Assembly: GCA_013365325.1 (NCBI GenBank)
Contig: JABVXV010000122.1
Location: forward strand, 1 to 64,000
DNA: 64,000 nt
Reading direction: 5' to 3'
Source of the DNA: Dipetalonema caudispina
Lineage: Eukaryota; Nematoda; Chromadorea; Rhabditida; Onchocercidae
Made by a program: the position numbers and the translations under genes. The notes beneath the pieces were generated by a model. It was not told where the DNA came from. It saw only the letters and a list, made by a program, of their open reading frames with translations, and ran no database searches. Positions within the stretch are counted from its first letter, which is position 1. Each line of letters starts with the position of its first letter. Below are positions 49,661 to 63,938 of this stretch, in pieces.

Positions 49661-52600
49661 ATGGCTGGAAGATTTTACGACTTTCATCCATCGTCACCAT
49701 CTTTGTTATCATCCTCAACTGATAATCAAAAACAATTAAGCTCTAGCCATTCGGAACCACCAGAGCAAATACATCAGAAATTTCAGATCTCATCCGAATC
49801 CATATCACAATGGTTTGAGCATATTGTAAGTATATTCTTTCATTAACATTTTATATTATTATTATTTTTTTTTCTTAGTTTTTGTAATTTTAAAAATACT
49901 TGCTGAATTTGCTGGAAATTTTTTGAATTAATAATTCCCATGCTAAAAATTATTAGTGAAATTCGTAACAAATAAATGACCTGCAATTAATATCGCAACA
50001 TTTAAAATATACATAATACATTAGTTATGATTAAATCGGAATAGTCCATTACAGGATTTCGAATGTTATCTTATACCGATTAATTGTTCAAATTTTATTT
50101 TCAGATTTTCATACGGATTTTGAAAGCTATTATTTGTCTCGGACTGTACTGCATTCCAATGTACTTTATTGCTGCGTGCATTTTACAGACTTCATTCTTA
50201 CATCCTGTTCAGGCAGTTTTAAGTAATATAAAGTTTTGAAATTTTTTTACTTATTTTAAAAGTGCTGAAGTATCCAATTTGTGGAATATATGAAAAAATT
50301 TCTTTTTCTACTACTTCTGATTAATAGCATTTGTTACTGAATAAGAAATTAAATCATAGATTTTAGACTTTTAAGAATTCACTTTTTGAGAAATTTTTCA
50401 CGAATGTTTACAATTATTTAAGTGCTGTAATTCCTTGAAAATTGTCCAATTTGTTTCCTGTTGATATATTATCAATAAGTGATAAGTTGGTTAACAGTGC
50501 AGCTAATATCTGAAAGCGTCATTCACGTTGGAACCAAATGTCGGCTTCTTGAAGATACTTACAAGATCTGTTTTTAATCTCTCCGTTGGTTTGACAATCT
50601 ACGACTCAGCTATAAGTTTCCATCCCTTTTAAGGAATCAATTGCATGTTTGAAGAAAAATGAATTGAAGTATTTGCAGATTGTTCGTTGTTGTTATTTTC
50701 GTTTCGAAGTGTCTTGTATTCATTACTTTTTGCAATTTTCGGTGCAATTCATGCTGCCTTGTTTGCATTTTTCGTATTACGTTTTGATAGCGAAGACAGG
50801 TTATTTAATTATTCGAATTTTGAAACAGTTTTTATCAAAAAATTGTGACTCTGCAAAAGAAAGCATAACATGGAATTTTGTTGTTAAGTTTCTGATGTAA
50901 CTGCGTGATAGTGAGGAACAAAATAGAGTTACGGAAGTGTCACTTTAATGTACGACTATTCTAATTCATTCTGGAAAAAGGATTGTTTTCTTTTAAAAAA
51001 TCTATTACAGTTTCGTGATATATGTTCAGATAGTCAAATTTCTTTTTTTTTCATTTTGCAGATTCTCTTACAAATCTCTACGAGCATGGTTGATTTATTT
51101 AGGATCGTTGAATACTGCCCTTTCACAAGTTATATGCTTGTCAGTAGGTTCAGGCTCTCCTGAATTTACGAGGTATTTTCATGTACTACTTTTTCTATGT
51201 GCCAAATGACATGAACATTGAATTTTATCCAAAAAATTAAGCTGCGGTTTAGGCTTTATGCAAAATAATGTAATTTGAAAATTCATACTTCATTTTATCG
51301 GTTAACAAGGTTCGATATTGTTTGAGAACGTTGAAGCACTTAAATTTAGTCAAGAACACTTCAGATTCTTCATTTATTTGCTGATTGTTGCACAGGCTGT
51401 AGTCACCTTTCACGAAGTATTTCGCAGAAATCATCGATTAGTATTTCCAGTTATTGAAGTAAGTTTTGTTATAACTTCAGCTACGACCTTCTTTCTTTTT
51501 CTTTTAAGGGTCATTTCGTTGTAATCCCTTTGCCATGTATTTTTCACGGGCAGTTTATTTACTTGCTCATCATGTTTAGTTTTGCTGTTTTTTTATTACC
51601 CAATTAATATTTATTTAGTTTTTCTGGTTACTTTGAAGAAGGTATAAGTATATGAATGTAAAAGAGCAGTATAAAATTGTGACAGTAATCTGATTGAGGA
51701 AATGGGTGCATTTCATATTGGTTTTTTTTTCTCTCTCATTTATACTTTTAGTATTTGTTTAAGTTTAGACTGCCAAAGTTCTTTAACAAGTTCTTTCTGA
51801 GTTTTTATTCAGGTAGAACTTTTGTCATTAGGGTTCCCTATTTAAATGAAAATTTGCTTCAAATATTTGTTAGTAAGGAATCGCTCACAGTTCCATTTTC
51901 GATAGATTTTAGATGCGGCCTTACATGCAGTTTAATTTCGTTTTGGTACCAGCAACCAAGAATATTCTGGATACTAAATTTTCTCAAATCCTAAAATGGA
52001 CCGCGTTGTTTGCAGTGGCTTGTGGTAATCTTTTTTTCGTTTTTCTTTTCCTCAATTTTATTTGTTAATTACATCTATCTGTCCTTCACATATTGGAAAT
52101 TTTGTCCCAGATCAATTTGAATTAGTTATTCAATTGATACTACTTGATTTTCTTGAGTTTTCTTTGGCATTACTCCGCTGTTTGAACCCGAAATATCTCC
52201 GGTATAAAAATGAGCGGAAGTGAAGTTTTTAACTCACATTCATGTGGTGCTGAAAATTTGTCACACTTTCAGGCTTACCGTTATTTGGTTTGTCATTGTT
52301 TCGAAATGTTGTCAGTATCTCTTTATACTTCAATACATTAGTACTTTTGATGGTTCACTTCTTCCTGCATCATATTGCTATAGGATTGATCAAAGTCTTC
52401 GTCCTTCAGGTAACTCTTTGGCAACTTTCCGCTTTTCCTAAATCGTATCAAGTTCTTTAAATCGATGAAGGAACTCCATTGTTATAGGCAGAACATAATC
52501 TAACGTTTGTTCCATTTTTCAGAGTTATGAATTCCCTATGCCACCACCCCATGCTATATTAAATCCGACGCCAGAGGAACAGAGGACATTGATGGATGCT

Positions 52601-55357
52601 CTTGAATCTAGTGGCATCATAAAGGTTTTTTTGAACTTATCGTGGAAATAATTTTTTTTTTTTATCCAAATGAGATAGTTTTTCAATTCTAATTTTTTTT
52701 ATCTTCCAGGCTTTTGCATTTTGGGATTTGCGATCATTAAGTGCTGCTTGTCATCGCCGTCGACAAATTATTTTTTCCTTAAGCCAGCCAGGTATTTCTT
52801 TGTCTTTGACAACAAGAAGTTTAATTTCATTAAAAGCTAACTATGAATCATAAAATAAGCAGTTTTTAAGGGATGGAGGAAGTGATTATTTCTACATGCT
52901 ATACTAGGGAGGATTGATTGATAAATTTTTAAATCGATTTCTAGTGCTCTGACGAAACATTCATGAAGATTTTAGGTGGTCATCCTCGAAATTGGAATTC
53001 TATAAGACTTTCATGTTTGCGACACATACAGCATTTAAGTCTATTGTTTGAAAATGAAAATGATCGAATTCGATCCGAAACATTTGCAAGTGTGGTAAGC
53101 TTTCTTTGTTGATTACTTCTTAATTTCAGCTTCATTATTGCTGAATGTTTGTTATTATTATCGTGTAGTAATTCAGAGTAATATTGGTCGCAGGAATAAG
53201 CAAAATTAACCCAAGATTTTACGTTTATGATTATGCATTCAGTCGAATGATGTTATTTGAGGATTGTCCATTTTCTCGTCAGCAATCAGATTTTGTGTTT
53301 CTTTATAGTATTTTAGGAAAAGTTACACAACATCACTATCATTCAATTAATGAATTTTCTATTTAGACCGCTCCTTTACTACCATCATCAGATAGTAATC
53401 GTCCAGCAATTTTGGGTCAAATGGCATGGCAAAAAGGTATTTCATCCCATTTTTCACTAGTATGAAAGATCAAATGAAAAACATTACAACAGTTGAAATA
53501 AATTGATGTGATGTTTTAATTACTTTCATGCTGGTATAGCATTACTTGTTTGCTCCAACTCGTGAAGCACATTTACAAGTGGTTTAGCCATTTATCGTAA
53601 CCAATGTTCTGATTTGCTTATTGATGATGACTAGAACATTTGCTTTGTTTAAAAATTGGTGGTCACGGAATTATTTCAAGATTGTTTCTCCAGTTGAAAA
53701 TAAAGCTTACAATTTTGTAGTTGAGGTTTCCTCAAGTACCAGTGATTTGTTGACTGAGAAAAAAAATACTAATGATATATTGATTGAAAATTTTCTCACC
53801 ATCAACTTGCTAAATATCATTTTTCAGATGGTCTTCGGCAGCGTTTTATACCTATGAATTTGCGGAAAGAGAGTAAGGATCCTTTGCATGCTAGTCTTGC
53901 GAATAAATTACCATCCTTTTTAGAGAAATTTAAGTTTCTCATTCATGACAGTCATCCTATTGTTTCATTCTTCGACGTCTATGTTGGTATTCTTGCGATA
54001 GAAAGTTAGTTTTTTGATTTTTCTTTTTTTTACTGCACTAATTCGGTTCTCAATTTAACAAGAGTCACAGCTTGATATTCGGAATAAACGACCAATTCTA
54101 TAGTCTAACGATTCATGATATTTTGTCTTTTGATAGTAGCACATATTGTATGGAATCATTATCCACGAAACGAAACTAATAATATCTAGCTGTAATGTCA
54201 TTTTTAGTAATTCCTTATATCACATGTTCTGGCTTTAACTAATTAGCACCGGCATCTAGCAGTGTGTTTTTTTTGGGGAAAAGTGCTCACCCTTTCAAAA
54301 CTAATCATACCGTTTGTTTTAAACAAGTCGTTTGATTTCCAATTTTTTAAAATTAAAATTGAATAATAGATAAAAATTGAATCCCTACCTTTTTTTGGGA
54401 GATAAGAATGCCTGGAAGAGGGAAGAAAGAATGCGTTGAATTCTTTTTTAAATTATAATAACAATTAGTCGGAAAATTTCCATCTAATTTGCTTTGCGAT
54501 TAATGACTTAATACTTACATGCTACTCAGGTGTATCAGCACTTATTTGCGTATCATTGAACGAGGATCGTTTCGGTGTGGTACAGAAAGATTTACATCAA
54601 ATAGTATCAGTTTTACTCCAGTTTTGCAATAATCTCGAAAGGTACATGCGTTCCGTTAAAAAGGTTGGTGTTTGTCATGAATAATCTTATTTTTTAGAAG
54701 TAATTGGAGTAATCGTATGAGGAAAATCCCTTTTTTTTGCAGTAGTTTTATGAAGATGTTTTTTCCACATTTTCTTGAAAATTGTGGTATCCCTTTTGTG
54801 CTGTTACAAATTATCAAATGGACAAAAACTTTACATTCTTTCATTCTTTTCCTTCTCATCTTCATTGTTATTTTCGCGTCAATTTGAACTTTTTAAAAGG
54901 AGATTAAAAATGTGAAGATATAAAATCAGGATTTAAAGAACTCAGTGTAGAGCTAGGCGGTATTTGCTTTATATTTAGTCCTTTGTTCAATTCCTAATTT
55001 AAATATATATACTAAAAAGAAACCTGGTATATGATGATAATTGCGGTAACTATCATTTGTGAAATACTCCAATATCTTGATAACAGGACCATTTTTTTTT
55101 CAGGATAAGGAATGGCAAAACAAGACATGTGTTCCTCTTCTGACTTCGATTACCATGGCACTGAATCGTATGCGCTTCACATTTCCGGAAGGTTCAATGT
55201 GTGTAATTCTTGAATTTTATTCGTCAATAGCAATTTTTTTTGAAATAATTCTTTGAAAAAAAAAAAAATGATTCCAACTATCTCAGTTTTTTTCAGATCC
55301 AAACTATTAAGTGCCCAAGAAGCATCCTATTTCGAAAAGCTGACGTCGTTTGATTAG
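49661..55357 (+). CDS. ndc1: Transmembrane nucleoporin NDC1
   Basis: Anchors and inserts nuclear pores in the nuclear envelope. Sixteen exons: 49661-49825, 50105-50222, 50679-50799, 51062-51147, 51310-51458, 51752-51868, 51913-52024, 52273-52409, 52523-52624, 52710-52791, 52976-53094, 53367-53436, 53828-54004, 54530-54663, 55104-55198, 55297-55357; 614 residues. The N-terminal half has about six hydrophobic segments. The C-terminal half has the family signatures IIFSLSQPGGHPRNW and NEDRFGVVQKDL. Exon 4's donor at 51147 was chosen because it is the only one that keeps frame with exon 5. The end of exon 6 is the least certain junction. An in-frame ATG at 49580 is an alternative start. The worm counterpart is NPP-22. 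Confidence 0.92.
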
Positions 55358-57867
55358 AAATCCCGAATACTATTCTGCATGATCTCATGCAAACATTGAG
55401 TTCGTAAAAATGTTTGAAAACTTTCCTTTTGAGTTTAAGAAAATCTTTTCAACTGAAGAGAAAAATCATGAATACCAAAACACACAAAATCTCGGAACTT
55501 TCGAAAATTCCACAAGCCTGGAAACGAAGCGGATTTTGTAAATTTAAAAGGAAAACTAGAATTATGCGCTTGTTTTACTCATTTGTTGCATTGCTGTTAA
55601 CGTTTCTACTTTGTAAAACCCCAATAAAAAATCGTTCTCAGAAGGTTAAATCATTCACCATGTAGTTATAATCCCGTTAGATAAATGAATTTCACAGCTT
55701 AAATGAGATGTTGAACTTAGGGAATTAACGAATAGATGAAAATACGTTTTCTTCAGATTTGCTTTGAAAGAAAATGAAATCTATAGCTTTCAAACGACAA
55801 ATTTGATTGTCTACTTTGAAATCGATATCAAATTTTTCTTTCCAGAAGAAAATTTTCAATTTAGTTTATTTGTTTGACTTGATGTTAAGGTTTCAAAACT
55901 GCATTTCAAAAAAACCACGACTTATCATGTTGTTCGTGATAGATAACAATTTATGTTATTCATTTGTCATAGTTGCTATTTCAAAGTTAGATTTACGAAT
56001 TATCGAATCATGCGAATAAGTGGATAGAACGTCACATTCTCTAAGTTTTCGATGGACACCTCTCAAGATTAACCCGGGAAGCTGTATGTCAACCAGAAAT
56101 TTTGGAAACATCTCCATCATACAGATTCAAACAATTCGTAATCCACTCATTGGCAAAGGTTCTCTAGGATTTGATTCATACTGTTCTTGTTGATGATGCT
56201 ATGAAAAACTTTTACATATAAGTTTTCAAAAAATAAATTTACATATTTCAAAACTAGTTTTGAAAGGTCACATAATACTTTATCATTCATTCCATCGATG
56301 AAATCAAACGGATGAAACAATTGGTGGTAAAAGTGTCATTCTCACAATTAATTTCAAAAATGAAGAGCAAGAAAAAACAAAAATTCATGTTTCTTTAATT
56401 TATTTTTCTACATTCTTAAACCTAATTTCCCATAATTAATTTTCATTTACCAATTTAATTCCTTTCTTCCAAAATAAATTTATCATATTAAATTCAATTA
56501 CTAATTACTACAACATATACTTACTTATTAATTAGAAGATTAGAAGTCATCAATCTCTTCGTCCAATTTTTAATTTTCCAATTTAATTTTCAATTTGTAA
56601 ATTCTTCCAATTTTCTTTCTTTCCTTATCATTCAAAATCGCAAATTTACCCTCTACAAAATAAAAAATTAATTTCATTTCCAATAAAAAAGAAAATTGTT
56701 ACAAAACGCACACACATAACAGAAAAGGTTATCAATAAATGTAATTTGCAGTAAATAATTTCTTTCAATTTCCATTTCTATTATGTGTTATCGTAATGTT
56801 AAAATATCAACCGTACAGTGTACCGTTTTTTGCAATAAGTCACGGAAATTACCGTAAGCTTTTTTCCGTTCCTTCTTTCTTTTTTCCGGTTTTTTCTTTT
56901 TATTCTGGTTTTTTATTAGGAATTTTTGAATGAGTTTTTTTTTTGTCTAAAAAAAAAAAAAAACATTCCTTACTTAATAAATGATTTATGCTTTCTAATT
57001 ACCAAGATTTTGAACCATTTGATATTTACATTATCGTATTAAATGTATTTTTACAACTTTGAAACTGAACGATGAGAAGATACAAAGATTTATTGATGGA
57101 TACAATAATTATATTTCAGTAATGAATGCTATTAGAGTAGTATGGATACTAATTAAATTTCCATCAAGAATTATATCAAAAATCAAATCATTATTTTACT
57201 CAAATTTTTGTAATTTTAGTTTTTCGAAAATTACACGTTTTAATGTCATTTAAAATAGTTTTATTACTTATTGGTGTTTTTTTTTTTTTTTTTTTTTTTT
57301 TTCGTTGTTTCTGTTATCGTATCTTCATGTCAGATCATTTTTATTGTTTTCATTAATACAGATATAGTTTTGTAGTGTTTGCACCGTTGGATTGCTGAAT
57401 TTTCGACAAATTTTTCACTTTCCTTCGTTATTTTCATCATCTAAACAGGTACCATTGATCATTTCGTAAAATGAGTGAATATTTATTCGAATAATTTTTG
57501 AGTGTATGTAAGACGTTTCTTGAATTGTTGAGATGATATGAAATAGATTGAGAAGAACTCATTAAGATAGTTTGAGTGTGTCAAGAGGAATTTTACATAC
57601 TGAGATTGCATTTGAACGTGGTAAGAAAGGTTCTGAGTGTTAAGAAAAATTTTGGCATATTATGAATTTCTCTTGACGTAGTATTGACTTGCTATGTTGC
57701 TAAGGGTTCCGAACTATTCTAAGGACTGATTGAAGTTTCTGATTTTCTTTAATTATCTAAACTTACTTTGAGAATTTTCAACTCAAAATTAAACTAGAAT
57801 AAAGCGACATATGACTATTAGCAGTATCGTTCGACTTAGATTGCTTATTTAGACGACAGACGACAAC
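55358..57867. other. NDC1 3' UTR and intergenic DNA
   Basis: 2.5 kb between NDC1 and the sirtuin gene. Possible AATAAA for NDC1 at 55623-55628. Open frames at 55414-55665 and 57059-57253 have no recognised features. Just before the sirtuin start an acceptor-like TTATTTAG lies 17 nt upstream of the ATG, a plausible spliced-leader site. Confidence 0.6.
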
Positions 57868-60800
57868 ATGTCGGAAAAGCAAGCAACCAGTGGTCCAGAA
57901 AAGGAAGGTGAAGGCGAAGGTTCACCGTTAATGGATCCATCAAAGCCAACGGATAAGAAAAGTTCAGTCAACCCAAATGCTCTCGAGAAGTTGATGACGA
58001 AATTGGGAAAATTAACGGTGAAAGAAAAGGAAAAAGGTATGAATTAAAGCTGATGGCCATAGTTTGTTGTGCGAATCCAAGTTATTTCGTCGCTTATTCC
58101 AAAAGTGTTGATCTAATAAGGAAGAAATTAGAGCATTAAAATGGAAAGGATGCTGGGCGAAATAGATTTATGATGGATATTTTTGATAAGGGCCTATAGA
58201 TGATCCAGAATGAGATGGGATAGTAAGTATTCTTGTAGAGATTCGTTATTCTGATTTACCCAGAAAGGCATATATATGATCATTTATTGTATGAAACTTA
58301 CTGCATGAAACCAGATTTTGCAACTAGACAGTGTAGTGGATAAATCATTGTGGGAAAATTATGAACTTTTAGATATGCGTTGAAAGGCTTATTTCCATAG
58401 AGTAGTTATGAGTTCAAATTTCTTGAATCAGAAATTGAAGGAAGTATAACAAAGCTAACAGCGAATAAAGTTAGGCTGAAAATGATTCTTTCCAATTATT
58501 TGTATTTATGAAACTTTCGATAGGTTCAGTTGTTTTTTTTTTGTCGAAATATCTCGGGATCTTCGATACAGAAGTTTTTTCATTAGTAGTCTTACTTTCT
58601 CTCCTACGAATCGAATCTGGCCACGTGAATCCCCCATGAATCCTAGATATCTGACCACATGCTAGTCAATTGAAATATAAGAGTATAGAAAACGTATTTC
58701 CAGATAAGCGACAAAAGTTGTCATCGTTAACAATTGAGGGTATCGCCGAATATATTCATAAATATGAAGTCAAAAATATAATTGTTCTAACAGGAGCTGG
58801 CATTTCGACATCCGCTGGTGTTCCTGATTTTCGAAGTCCAGGTCCGATTTCTTTCTTACCACTGTTTTATGGACAGATATTTTATTAGTAAAATATCATT
58901 TTTTTTTTCCCGCAAACTGCCATGCTTATCATCATTATTCTAGCATTATACCAGAAATGCCTCAACCAGTTTACTCGTCAATATCGTTTTTTATTGTTCA
59001 CCTCTATTTTTATAAGTCTAGAATTTGGTGAGCAATCCACATTTCGATCATTAAATGTCTCAGGAAAGAACAGCAATTTATGATTATACATGTTTGAAAT
59101 TATAATTTTTGTAGAATTCAGGTACTGGGTTATATGATAATGTATCACAGTACAATTTACCGGATCCGATGGCTATTTTTGATATTTCCTATTTCAAGAA
59201 GCATCCTGAACCATTCTACAAATTAGCAAAAGATTTGTTCCCATCTCATTTGAAGGTGAAACTTTTGGAAATCCATAAAGACAGAAAGAAATTAGAATGA
59301 GTTTTCGCTTTTGCCGGAAGCACTGAGGAGTCAAATTTTCAATTTGCTTTTTTTTCATTATGTAAATGATCAGTTCAGAGAAACGCCGTTGCAATGAGGA
59401 AATGTTGTTGGCTATAAGGATAGGAAAAATTATTGATTAAAAGAACTTTGATGTTTTCAGCCTACTCCTTGTCATTATTTAATTCGTCTAATGGCTGAAA
59501 AAGGTTTGCTGTTAAGGTGGTACACGCAGGTATGTTACATTGCTATTTATCTGAAATTAGTGTAATCCTTATATGATTATGCATTTACTTACTTAAACAG
59601 ATTTGTGTCTTAATTTTCTAGCCTTAGCTAATGAGAACTATCAAATGATAGATAAATCAGCATGTTTCCGTTATTCATTATGGTCCTTCCGTTTTCGTTT
59701 TCATTTAAAATGAGGATACAAGCGCAGTTAACGCGCTTGAGGTGCTTGATATATATACGATCTACATTTTAACTTGCAAAAATTTTTTCTTACGGACAAC
59801 TACTGTAGCTAAATAACCTAGAGAGTTGTTTAGTAGGAAAAAGTTATTTTTAGATAGAGTAATGAAGTAGTCTTCCAGGAAGGATAAAGAAAACTTTGCA
59901 TTTTTTAGCCTACACAATTGTCTATTCAAAAAAATATATGTGCTTTCAGAATATTGATTCCTTGGAATTTGTGACAGGTATCAGTGAAGATAAGTTAGTA
60001 ACAGCGCATGGATGTCATCACACAAGTACTTGTTTGTCGTGTCGTGCAAAATTTGATCTAAATTGGATAATGAGTGAGCGTTTTTGCATAACTGTTGCAT
60101 GTTTGTAATGCATTTGATCCGAAAGGATGGGTTGGAAATTGGATTAGAAGTTAAAGTCTAAATATGACCACATCGATTGGTTATTGAGAATTAGAAATGT
60201 CATGTAGCTTCGGCTGATCATTTTTACAATGTCAGGGACTATAAGAGATATTCCCGAATTTTCCAATTGTGAGGGAGAAAGTGCATAATTAAATGACAAA
60301 TCCATTTCCGAAATTTTCCAGATAAAGTATTTGTGGAGAATGTTGAAGTGGCACATTGCGATAAATGTGGCGGAATCGTTAAGCCAGATATCGTATTTTT
60401 TGGAGAAAATCTTCCTGCACGATTTTTCAACTACTCAATCAGAGTATGTTTTAGGAGATATTGTATAAAAGTTAATGCCCACTTGATTTCAAATTTGATT
60501 TAAAATAGGCCGGAAATAATTCATCATTTTTCGTACTGAATAATGGAGTGTTCACGCTGATTATCCAGACGGTCAATAAATGAGACCTTTCCAGGATTTC
60601 CCCAAATGTGATCTTCTGATTATTATGGGAACATCTCTCGTCGTACATCCTTTCGCAGGATTAGTCGATGAAGTTAACGATGATGTTCCACGATTATTGA
60701 TCAATTTAACAGAAGCTGGGCGCAATATGAGTTCATTGTTCCCTTATGGCGGTAGTTCTGGCTTATGCTACTATGATAGTAATAACTACAGGTTTGCTTT

Positions 60801-61246
60801 GGTGTTATTAATAGAACGAAATAACGTCGATAACAGCGAAATAGGTACTATTTGTTTTAGGAAGAAATTCAGGTTAAAACTGGAACAGCCAGCTAAAATA
60901 TGTTGTATTCAACTGAAATCATAATTTGTCTCAGTTTTTCTTGTTTGATTACCGTTTTAACATAATTAGTTAACATAATTTTTTATAACTGTTCTTTAGA
61001 GATGTATTTTGGCAAGGCACAACGGATGATGGTGCTTGGAAATTAGCCGAATTATTAGGATGGAAGACAGAGCTTGAGAAATTGATAGAGAAAGAATTGA
61101 AGAAAATCGATGAGAAGGAGGAAAAGATGAAGAAAAACGTCAGGTCTACTGTTACAACAACTGATAGCAACAGCAGCGATGAAAAGACGAATAAGAAATC
61201 AGTTGAGCGGGACAAATCAATTGATGGGAAAGCAAGCAAATCATAA
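57868..61246 (+). CDS. SIRT2: SIRT2-type NAD-dependent protein deacetylase
   Basis: Removes acyl groups from lysines using NAD. Eight in-phase exons (57868-58036, 58704-58841, 59122-59255, 59461-59529, 59950-60073, 60322-60443, 60595-60791, 61000-61246) give 399 residues, like human SIRT2 (389). Seen: NAD-site [44 protein letters not shown] with the catalytic His; zinc ligands CLSC and [37 protein letters not shown]; and [21 protein letters not shown]. These are closer to SIRT2 than to SIRT1 or the mitochondrial classes. A charged N-terminal extension (about 60 residues) and a Lys/Glu/Ser-rich tail flank the core. AATAAA at 61447-61452 follows. Confidence 0.96.
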
Positions 61247-62900
61247 AATGTATATTTGATTTAACCCAGTTTTTGGTTCTGCCGATATCTTTGTTAGACG
61301 AATATCCAGTGATTATCTTTTTTCATTTCATTTCCGTTCCATTAACGACTCATCCAATTATGGTTAATATGAATTTCATATCATTATACTGTAGTATTAC
61401 ACTTTCCTTTTCAAGAGTTTGGCAGCAACTAGCCGTTGGGGCCTTGAATAAATATGATCTTTCCAAGATCTGTTCTCTTACCTTTTCTTTTGGATTTGTA
61501 ATAAATGTAATTTGTATATAAGCATAATGATTTTGATATATAAATGAAAGTGCTGTACCGTAATTCCTGTGATGAAACTGTGGTTATAGCCAGGTATGAG
61601 TGATATTCATTTGTATAGTATAAGCGATGTAAGAGCAATAATTAAACAAGATTAAAGTTCATCTTTTTGTATTCTCTTCCCCATTTTGAGCTTATGAATA
61701 TTATAATAACTTTCTCATAGTGTCTTCAAAACTCATCGTTCTTGTATAATTTAATATCCAGAGATAAATTCATTAACTTGTAATTAGTTATAGCATTAAA
61801 TTTTCATATATTTTATGCTTACGTAATCAGCAAAGTAAGAGATAAATGAGGCCAACTAATTAATTATATGGTGAGTACTGGCCAAAAAAGAACAAAAATC
61901 AGTTGCGTCATGTGTCGTAGAATCCATAATCATCTTTAATTTTTCAAGTAAATAGCTCTCTCCATGTGAGCATTTTGATATGAAGTGATATTTCAGCTTG
62001 AAATTAAATAATATAGACATAATTCATCTTTAATTATTTGAGTTTTTTTTTCGGTGAGATTCTTATTTTAACTAAATTGTTTAGGTAATGTCATAAGCAG
62101 CGGTAACTCTCGAGACTTATGCCTCCTAAGCTTTGGTGGGAACAATTATTGATAGTTTGGAAGAATTTTTCATTTTCATTAAAATATAACTGATCAAAGA
62201 AAGAAAAAAATTTCGATCTATAATTCAATAATACAAGCGAATTAATTGCTGACTACTCAATTTTTTTTTTTCCTTTTTTTTGGATGCAATTCTTTTAACA
62301 GATCTGTGATAGATAGCAAACGCCAATAAGCCCCAGAAGTTACATGTACTAATACATTGTGCATTGTGTAATTATCGAATGCAACAATATTTCTGCATAT
62401 TTACTAAAATTCTACTATAATAGAAAAAGAGAAAAGGAAGATGAAATTCTGAACGGAAGGGGTGAAAGGAAAAAAATCATGATTAACAGTGTCGAAAAAG
62501 TAGTACGCAGATGTCAATTCGACTGAAGCTTAACACATATCAAATTGAGAAAGAAGTGTGAAAATGGGTTGATCGATAATCTTTCAACTGTTAATGAAGT
62601 AGCACGCATACAGTAATTCCTGGTTAGATCAACTTTTTTTTAAAGAAAAAGTGATGCAAAATAAATGTAGAAATTTATAATGCAGAAATCTAAAAGATAA
62701 AAAACTACATAATTTTAGGAATTATACCAATCACTGAACATTTAAAATACGTCTTCCAAAAAAACTCACACATATTTAATTGTGAAGTTCACTTAACCAG
62801 AAATTAGTGATCACAATATGAAATCATTATTCACACTTTGAATTCCTTGAAAAGAATATTTCAAGCAATGAAAAATACGACAGCTTGCTAAGGTATGTGA
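61247..62900. other. Convergent 3' region of sirtuin and chk-1
   Basis: 1.65 kb between opposing 3' ends. It contains the sirtuin polyadenylation signal and short homopolymers. No gene seen. Confidence 0.65.
61447..61452 (+). terminator. AATAAA signal of the sirtuin gene
   Basis: Canonical signal about 200 nt after the stop codon. Confidence 0.6.
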
Positions 62901-63938
62901 TCAAGATATTACTACTAAACCCTGCCTTTGTAGCCATGTATTACCTGACTCACATATTACATCACAAAATTTATGTTTGAAATCCAAAAATGCCCGTTTA
63001 AATTCAATTCCATCACCACGAGAGCGCCGGCAATCTACCATCACCTGCAATACAATTTACAAAATAATTTTTTATATTTGATACAATTAGTGACGTTGAT
63101 TACCACTTGCGTAGTAGCAACAAAGCTGGAGAAATCAAACTTTGTCTGAATTTCAGCATATCATGATTCATATTCTAAAGTTTAGGAAGTTTTCTATAGC
63201 GGAGATCTATCCGTTATATCATGAAATTGCGATCAGAGGAAGTGCATTTAAGTATTAAATGAAATATTATTCCAATCAATCGCCGACAGCTTAATAAACA
63301 CTAAATAATTTCATTGCAGACTTTTTCAGGACATTAATTACCACTATATTCTACGTATAAACCTTACCTTTCTGCCATCATCTCCCATTATTTCGTAAAT
63401 TGTTACGACAAAACACATGCGATTTCGAGGACCAGTAATTGATATCCAAAATGAAATCAATATTTTTTCAACAAAAAGAAAGTATTTGTACATCATGACC
63501 CAACTTAAAACTATTTATATATCTACAATGATTAGGAATGTTTTTCAGTTCTGTAACAAACGGTCTATCAAGCCATATGACATTAATGACAGGTGAAGTT
63601 TATTAACAAAAATTATTTTCTATATCCTACACAATACAACTATTAGCCAAACTCTTCTTCAATTTCCTGCAATTCCACAATTTCGAATCTTTTCGACGGA
63701 AAGAAATCAGAGATCATTTATTTCATTTTATATTAAATAAAACAATTGACTCTTCGTTCTCCAACTGATATATATTTATGCTTTTTAAATGAGAAAATTT
63801 TGAAATCACCATATTGGGTGCACGTTGTATACACGTAAATTTAAGATCCAATCTGTCCTTGATGATTGACATCATTTCATACGTACGTTTCGTCACGCAG
63901 AAACGTGTCATACGGCGCGCTAAGAGTGCCAATGGATG
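62901..63938 (-). CDS. chk-1: Checkpoint kinase Chk1, C-terminal exons only (5' part outside window)
   Basis: DNA-damage and replication checkpoint kinase; only its regulatory C-terminus (KA1-like domain) is in the window. Minus-strand exons from high to low: 63810-63938, 63368-63445, 62901-63044 (stop at 62901-62903), all in phase 0. The first reads HPLALLARRMTRFCVTK, matching the RMTRF motif of Chk1. The second has ITGPRNRMCFVV, and the last VDCRRSRGDGIEFKRAFL, very like the VDFRLSKGDGLEFKRHFL segment of Chk1. A short tail contains TWLQ. The acceptor of the middle exon would be GG rather than AG at 63446-63447. The kinase domain must lie to the right of the window. Confidence 0.92.

Noticed and set aside
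57059..57253. 64-codon open frame whose NAIR text resembles the channel segment before M4
   Set aside because: Similarity is four residues only; no splice sites or other channel exons nearby.
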